Assembly: GCA_947177005.1 (NCBI GenBank)
Contig: CAMWSZ010000057.1
Span: forward strand, 1-10,856
Source: an uncultured Clostridia bacterium
Lineage (GTDB): Bacteria; Bacillota; Clostridia; Oscillospirales; Oscillospiraceae
Length of the DNA: 10,856 nucleotides
Reading direction: 5' to 3'
The first letter of the stretch is position 1; each line of letters starts with the position of its first letter. Under the pieces are notes generated by a model that ran no database searches, was not told where the DNA came from, and saw only the letters and a list, made by a program, of their open reading frames with translations. Shown piece after piece: positions 7,127 to 10,856 of this stretch. Both the position numbers and the translations under genes were made by a program.

Positions 7127-7155
7127 ATTGTAACGCATGACGTCCGCTGTGTCAA
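7127..7155 (-). promoter_or_regulatory. Near-consensus sigma-A promoter of the Crp/Fnr gene
   Basis: On the minus strand TTGACA (7150-7155) and TACAAT (7127-7132) are 17 bases apart, one mismatch from the vegetative consensus. The start would be near 7120, giving a leader of about 110 bases before the regulator's ATG at 7010. That leader contains a small CCGGC/GCCGG stem (7099-7111) and the strong hairpin at 7036-7063. Confidence 0.75.
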
Positions 7156-7162
7156 ACAAATT

Positions 7163-7177
7163 TTCAGGTCTCCTGAA
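7163..7177. promoter_or_regulatory. Palindrome next to the regulator's -35, possible operator
   Basis: TTCAGG-N3-CCTGAA is a perfect 6-3-6 inverted repeat, 7 bases upstream of the TTGACA box of the regulator's promoter and centred near -50. No T run follows, so it is not a terminator. It differs from the ATGTTG palindrome before moaA, so if it is an operator, another protein probably uses it. Confidence 0.35.
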
Positions 7178-7215
7178 CAGTACTGCACACGCTCTCAGGC
7201 AAAATGCCCAAACAT

Positions 7216-10185
7216 TCAAACCCGCCCTTGTCCGTTCTTTGACGCACGGCTGTCCAGCACCTGCCGCATGGTGGATTTCAGCTTGTCGATCTGGACCGGC
7301 TTGGCGATATGGGCGTCCATGCCGGATTCAATGGCGTCACGCACGTCGTCCACAAAGGCGTTGGCCGTCATGGCGATAATCGGGATATCCTGCGCGGAGG
7401 GATGACTGCTGCTGCGGATTTTCCGGGTCGCGGTGTAGCCGTCCATTACGGGCATCTGTACGTCCATTAAAATCAGGTCATAGCCGCCGGGCCGGGAGTT
7501 TTCAAATGCCTCCACAGCCTCCCGGCCATTGGCGGCAGTGTCGCAGGCGGCACCCAGGGAGCCGAGGATCTTGACCAGAATGATCCGGTTGACCTCAATG
7601 TCGTCCACCACCAGAATGCGGCGGCCCCGCACCACATCCGGCAAATGGTTTTCCTCCTTTGTATGGCTGCCCATTACGCGCCGGACAGCCTCCTGAAAGG
7701 TACTCATAAAGAAGGGTTTGGGCATGAAGTGGCTGATGCCGATTTCCGTCGCCTCCTGCTCGATATCGCTCCAATCGTAGGCGGTGAGCAGGAGAATGGG
7801 GATCTTGTCGGAATAATTTTTCCGGATGAGCCGGGCGGTCTCCAGACCGTTCAGATTAGGCATCTGCCAGTCCAACAGGATGAGGCCGTAGGGATGACCC
7901 GCCTCCCGATGCTCCCGCATCATCCGGATCGCGGTCCCGCCGTCGGTAGCGTAATCCGTGACGACGCCCACCCGGGACATGATCTTGACGATATTCCGGC
8001 AGATCTCCTCATCGTCGTCGGCTACAATCATTTTGTCAATTTTATAGTCTTTCCAGAACGCAGGGTCGTTCTCCTCTTCCCGGATGCGCAGCTCCAGCTC
8101 TACCGTAAAGGTGCTGCCCTCCCCCAGCGTGCTCTCCACGCGAATGGTGCCGCCCATTAGATCGACAAGGCTTTTTGTGATAGCCATACCAAGGCCGGTG
8201 CCCTGAATTTCATGGGTAATTTTTGTTTCCTCACGGGTGAAGGGGTCGAAAATTACTTTTTGATAGTCTTCGCTCATGCCAAAGCCGTTGTCGCTGACGG
8301 TAAAGCGAATGCGGCTGTGGCTGTTGACCACCCGGGACAGCTCCTCCACCCGCAGCTGGATTGCACCGTCCTTCGGCGTATATTTCACGGCGTTGGACAG
8401 CAGATTGATTAAAATTTGATTGATCCGCATTTTGTCCCCCATTAGATGCTCATATTTCAGATGTGAGACAAAAATGTCAAAGGTCTGATTTTTCGCCTTT
8501 GCCTGGGGGCGGATAATGGTGTTGATCTCCTCTATGACCTCGGCCATATTCATTTCGGTGATATTCAGGGTAGTGCTGCCGCTCTCGATCTTGTTCATAT
8601 CCAGCACGTCGTTAATCAGGCCCAGCAGGTGTTTGCTGGCGGAGTCGATGCGCTGCACGTACTCTTTGACGGTCTCGGGATTATCCGCCTCGTCCTTCAT
8701 GAGGGACAGAAAGCCGATAATTGCGTTCATGGGGGTGCGGATGTCGTGGCTGACGCTGCTGAGAAACGCGGTTTTGGCATCGTTGGCGGCTTGAGCCATA
8801 TGCAGGGCGTCGGACAAAGACGCCTGCGCTTGCCGTTCTTTGGTGCGGTCGGAGATATAGGACACCCACTTGGTCCGGCCCTGAATGGAGACGCAGTAGA
8901 CAGTTTCCAAAAAATGCTTGCACTCGAAGGTTTTGGGATTGATTCGTTCCATACTTCTGGTCCCAGACTCCCCGCCGGGCTTCAGGCTGGATACCTCGGC
9001 ATAATATACCTGAGTGGCCTCGGGGTCACTGTCCAGATCGGCGGCCTGGATGTAGTTGAGCAGCTCCTCCGCCTTAACGCCCATTACCCGCTCTACATTG
9101 GGACTGACGTACTCGACCTCATGGGTATCGGAGTCCATCATCATGTACACGTCGTTGGTATTGACGGCAAGGTAGGACGCAAATAAATTGAAGAGCTGTT
9201 CCTGATAAGCGATTTCCTCGTCCTTTTCCCGCATATCCCGCTGGGTATACCGGATGAGAACGCCGAACAGGACGCAGATGAGCAGGATAAACGTCAGAAT
9301 CTTCAGGAACGTCTGGGAGTAGCGCATAATGGCGTCCGCCTCGTCCCGAATGGCATCCACAGGCACAATGGAGAGCATATACCAGTCGTCCACACTTTCC
9401 AGAGGGGTATAGGTGTAGACATATTTGCCATTGTTTCCGTCAAAGATGATGCTGCCGGTACTGCGCTCATTCAGTGCCGTAGCCAGAGCGCCGATATCAT
9501 CCGGGGGACTGTTGACGTCAATGAGCGCGTCAAAAACATTGCTGTAGACAGTGCTGCTGGTATAGGGAACGGACCGCAGCAAAATGTCTCCGTTCCGGTC
9601 CAGAATATAGCCATAGCCCTGGCCGTCATAGAGGGAGAGGTTGAAGGTTTTCAAAATATTGCTGCGGTCATAGGCTTTTTCGACCAATCCTTTGTGTCCG
9701 TTGGGGAAGGTGAAGGTTTCATAATAGCTGAACTTGGGGGAGCCGGAAAACATCCCGATATAATTGTCCCGGATCCCATAGTCCTCAAGGCCGCGGTAGA
9801 GGCTCAGCTCCGGCTCGTCTAACTGTAGGATATCGGAATGCATACTGCCGCAGACCCAGCCGTCGTCCAGACACATCACCACGCATTCCGACTCTTCCCC
9901 CTGAAGCAGCGTCAGGGATGTCTGAAGCTCCTCCGGGCTGTTGGGATCATGCTCGGAAAAATACGCCGCATAGCCGTATAGCTGCGTCCGTTCTCTGAAA
10001 ATGAAGTCGTCGAAGGACTGCCGGTGCTGTATGGTCACATTGGTCACATTTTTGAGCGAGTTGTTTTTCAAAGCCTCCTGCAATGTTCTGAGATAGTGGA
10101 CTCCCCCGGCCAGAACGATTCCCATACAGAGAACAATCAAACCGGCCAGCAGTGATCGCTGATATTTCCTGATCTTTTTCATCAT
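7216..10185 (-). CDS. Membrane hybrid sensor histidine kinase with two receiver domains
   Basis: A 989-residue protein. Membrane segments at about 12-32 and 294-312 enclose a roughly 260-residue extracytoplasmic region with the size and layout of a dCache sensor. A PAS-like region (about 335-450) follows, then HisKA with the phospho-accepting H480 in SVSHDIRTPMNAI, and HATPase with N598, DNGFGM (632-637) and GTGLGM (662-667). Receiver 1 has D723-D725, phospho-acceptor D772, T801 and K823; receiver 2 has D861/D862, D908, T940 and K962. Both receivers look functional. There is no HPt or DNA-binding output domain, so phosphate must pass to a partner outside this window. The start (first of two ATGs) follows AAGGGG at 10193-10198 by 7 bases. 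It is a single-gene unit; the signal is unknown, and nothing in the sequence ties it to molybdenum. Confidence 0.9.
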   Translation of the reverse strand: MMKKIRKYQRSLLAGLIVLCMGIVLAGGVHYLRTLQEALKNNSLKNVTNVTIQHRQSFDDFIFRERTQLYGYAAYFSEHDPNSPEELQTSLTLLQGEESECVVMCLDDGWVCGSMHSDILQLDEPELSLYRGLEDYGIRDNYIGMFSGSPKFSYYETFTFPNGHKGLVEKAYDRSNILKTFNLSLYDGQGYGYILDRNGDILLRSVPYTSSTVYSNVFDALIDVNSPPDDIGALATALNERSTGSIIFDGNNGKYVYTYTPLESVDDWYMLSIVPVDAIRDEADAIMRYSQTFLKILTFILLICVLFGVLIRYTQRDMREKDEEIAYQEQLFNLFASYLAVNTNDVYMMMDSDTHEVEYVSPNVERVMGVKAEELLNYIQAADLDSDPEATQVYYAEVSSLKPGGESGTRSMERINPKTFECKHFLETVYCVSIQGRTKWVSYISDRTKERQAQASLSDALHMAQAANDAKTAFLSSVSHDIRTPMNAIIGFLSLMKDEADNPETVKEYVQRIDSASKHLLGLINDVLDMNKIESGSTTLNITEMNMAEVIEEINTIIRPQAKAKNQTFDIFVSHLKYEHLMGDKMRINQILINLLSNAVKYTPKDGAIQLRVEELSRVVNSHSRIRFTVSDNGFGMSEDYQKVIFDPFTREETKITHEIQGTGLGMAITKSLVDLMGGTIRVESTLGEGSTFTVELELRIREEENDPAFWKDYKIDKMIVADDDEEICRNIVKIMSRVGVVTDYATDGGTAIRMMREHREAGHPYGLILLDWQMPNLNGLETARLIRKNYSDKIPILLLTAYDWSDIEQEATEIGISHFMPKPFFMSTFQEAVRRVMGSHTKEENHLPDVVRGRRILVVDDIEVNRIILVKILGSLGAACDTAANGREAVEAFENSRPGGYDLILMDVQMPVMDGYTATRKIRSSSHPSAQDIPIIAMTANAFVDDVRDAIESGMDAHIAKPVQIDKLKSTMRQVLDSRASKNGQGRV

Positions 10186-10250
10186 TCATATTCCCCTTCC
10201 TCTCCATTTTACGGACAGATACACTCAGACAGGGGCCTGCTTTCCGATAT

Positions 10251-10279
10251 ACTATATCACAAAACGCGGATATTGGGAA
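10251..10279 (-). promoter_or_regulatory. Probable promoter of the hybrid kinase gene
   Basis: On the minus strand TTCCCA (10274-10279) and an extended -10, TGA-TATAGT (box at 10251-10256), are 17 bases apart. The start would be near 10244, about 60 bases before the ATG. The rest of the 330-base gap to the next gene (10186-10517) holds a small ACCGG-A-CCGGT palindrome (10394-10404), a CCTG/CAGG stem near 10421-10433, and the divergent promoter at 10444-10472. I see no gene in it. Confidence 0.55.
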
Positions 10280-10443
10280 GAGTTTCAGCGCTGATTTTGT
10301 AATTAAAAGGTGGGGACAGGAACCGCAGCAGGAGACGAAAAAGCAGGTCCAGCTGCGCCGGTGAACCATCCGCGGACGCTCAGAGCACGGTCTACCGGAC
10401 CGGTCATCAATTTTCATTGGCCTGCAATCAGGATAAATAATCT

Positions 10444-10472
10444 TTGACGCCGGTTCGGCAAGGTGCTATAAT
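10444..10472 (+). promoter_or_regulatory. Consensus sigma-A promoter driving the helicase remnant operon
   Basis: TTGACG (10444-10449) and TATAAT (10467-10472) are 17 bases apart, and a TG at 10464-10465 makes an extended -10. Transcription would begin near 10479, about 40 bases before the ATG at 10518, which has a strong AAGGAGGG site (10505-10512). Promoter and ribosome site remain near-perfect although the first gene is broken. Confidence 0.8.
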
Positions 10473-10517
10473 ATGCTAAAATTTGACACTGTATCAGGCT
10501 AATCAAGGAGGGAACTA

Positions 10518-10819
10518 ATGGCAATATTTAATAATACAACCTCAGTGGTAAAAGACGATCTGGAAAAGAAATTGCAGCCTGGAAGCCGGGTGTCCATTGC
10601 AGCCGCCTGATTTTCCATTTATGCCTATCAGGAGCTAAAGGCTCAGTTAGAGTCCTGTGAGGTGTCCCAGCTGCTGGAGGACGCCATTCGCTCAATCATC
10701 GACGTAAAGGACGAGGGGGATATTGACAGCTTCTTTACCGGAGGTCAGACGACCTTCCTCTCCGGCGGCTTCTCAGGGCTGGACGACTTTGAACTGATTT
10801 GTTTATGGTGGTGATGTGA
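10518..10819 (+). pseudogene. Remnant of a helicase gene, internally deleted
   Basis: The ATG at 10518 has an ideal ribosome binding site, and the first 30 codons read MAIFNNTTSVVKDDLEKKLQ and on to SIAAA. From memory this is the N-terminus of large PLD/SNF2-type helicases that sit beside DUF4391 and methyltransferase genes in gut Firmicutes defence loci. Codon 31 is TGA (10608-10610) where those proteins, as I recall, have cysteine (AAACFSIYA). The frame stays open after it (FSIYAYQELKAQLE) to about 10655, then changes to an acidic stretch with VKDEGDIDSFFTGG and LDDFELIC that looks like a C-terminus. It stops at 10812-10814; moving one base at 10803-10805 gives MVVM and a stop at 10817-10819, two bases... 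one base before the next ATG. So about 100 codons remain of a gene usually many hundreds long. The family name and the C-terminal match are recollection, not a search. Confidence 0.65.
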
Positions 10820-10820
10820 T

Positions 10821-10856
10821 ATGATTGATTTCCCAAACGCAACCGCAGTACACAGA
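10821..10856 (+). CDS. Start of a DUF4391-like protein, cut by the window edge
   Basis: Twelve codons (MIDFPNATAVHR) run off the right end. They resemble the start of DUF4391 proteins, which as I recall usually follow the PLD/SNF2 helicase and precede a type III-like methyltransferase and a DEAD/DEAH restriction subunit. The ATG follows the likely original helicase stop (10817-10819) by one base, as in a tight operon; the ribosome site (GGTGGTG, 10807-10813) is weak. Whether the gene is intact cannot be seen here. Confidence 0.5.
   Translation, partial: MIDFPNATAVHR

Noticed and set aside
6794..7219. A minus-strand frame of 141 codons spanning the regulator's promoter and leader, as a leader gene or upstream gene.
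   Set aside because: It starts upstream of the predicted transcript start, runs through the terminator hairpin into the regulator gene in another frame, and resembles no known protein.
9947..10417. A minus-strand frame of 156 codons over the kinase start and its promoter region.
   Set aside because: It overlaps the kinase N-terminus in another frame, has no ribosome site, and its translation looks like noncoding sequence.
10608..10644. The TGA in the helicase remnant falls where homologues seem to have cysteine and could be read as selenocysteine; a small GAGC/GCTC stem lies 21 bases downstream.
   Set aside because: The stem is only 4 bp and the spacing is not that of a bacterial SECIS. The frame also breaks down soon after by deletion and a probable frameshift, so a nonsense mutation is simpler.

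Overview
The window looks like chromosome from an anaerobic gut-type Clostridia, probably of the Oscillospiraceae kind. The grounds are strong AGGAGG-type ribosome binding sites, moderately GC-rich coding sequence, a lipoprotein signal, a dCache-type hybrid sensor kinase, and protein sequences typical of that group. This placement is inference from gene style; no rRNA or other marker is present.

Layout, left to right. A factor-independent terminator at 66-106 closes a long minus-strand operon. Read in its own direction (6224 down to 234), the operon is moaA - moaC - MOSC-domain gene - moeA-like gene - modA - modB - modC - mogA. Apart from one 51-base gap before modA, the genes abut or overlap. 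They cover the first step of molybdenum cofactor (Moco) synthesis (MoaA, MoaC: GTP to cPMP), molybdate import (ModABC), and the late steps (MogA adenylylation, a MoeA-like molybdopterin-binding protein for metal insertion, a MOSC protein). The middle step, molybdopterin synthase (MoaD/MoaE) and its activator MoeB, is not in the window.

Upstream of moaA, on the same strand, is a Crp/Fnr-family regulator (6315-7010). Between the two genes is a perfect ATGTTG-N6-CAACAT palindrome. It has CRP/FNR-like half-site spacing and is centred about 41.5 bases upstream of the start site predicted from a TATATT box, which is the class II activator position. The regulator has its own near-consensus promoter (TTGACA-17-TACAAT). 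Its leader contains a strong terminator-like hairpin just ahead of the ribosome binding site, which suggests attenuation.

Further right (7216-10185, minus) is a 989-residue membrane hybrid histidine kinase: dCache-like sensor, PAS-like region, HisKA, HATPase and two receivers. Its promoter lies near 10251-10279. Divergently, a consensus plus-strand promoter (10444-10472) drives the wreck of a helicase-type defence gene: its first 30 codons, a TGA, and what seems to be its C-terminus after a large internal deletion. The first 12 codons of a DUF4391-like gene follow at the right edge. The right end is therefore probably the start of a decaying defence island.

The main coherent system is a regulated molybdate-uptake and Moco-synthesis operon. 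The less ordinary signals are the operator in front of moaA, the regulator's leader hairpin, the cysteine tail of the MoeA-like protein, a possible internal promoter for modABC, and the gutted defence gene.
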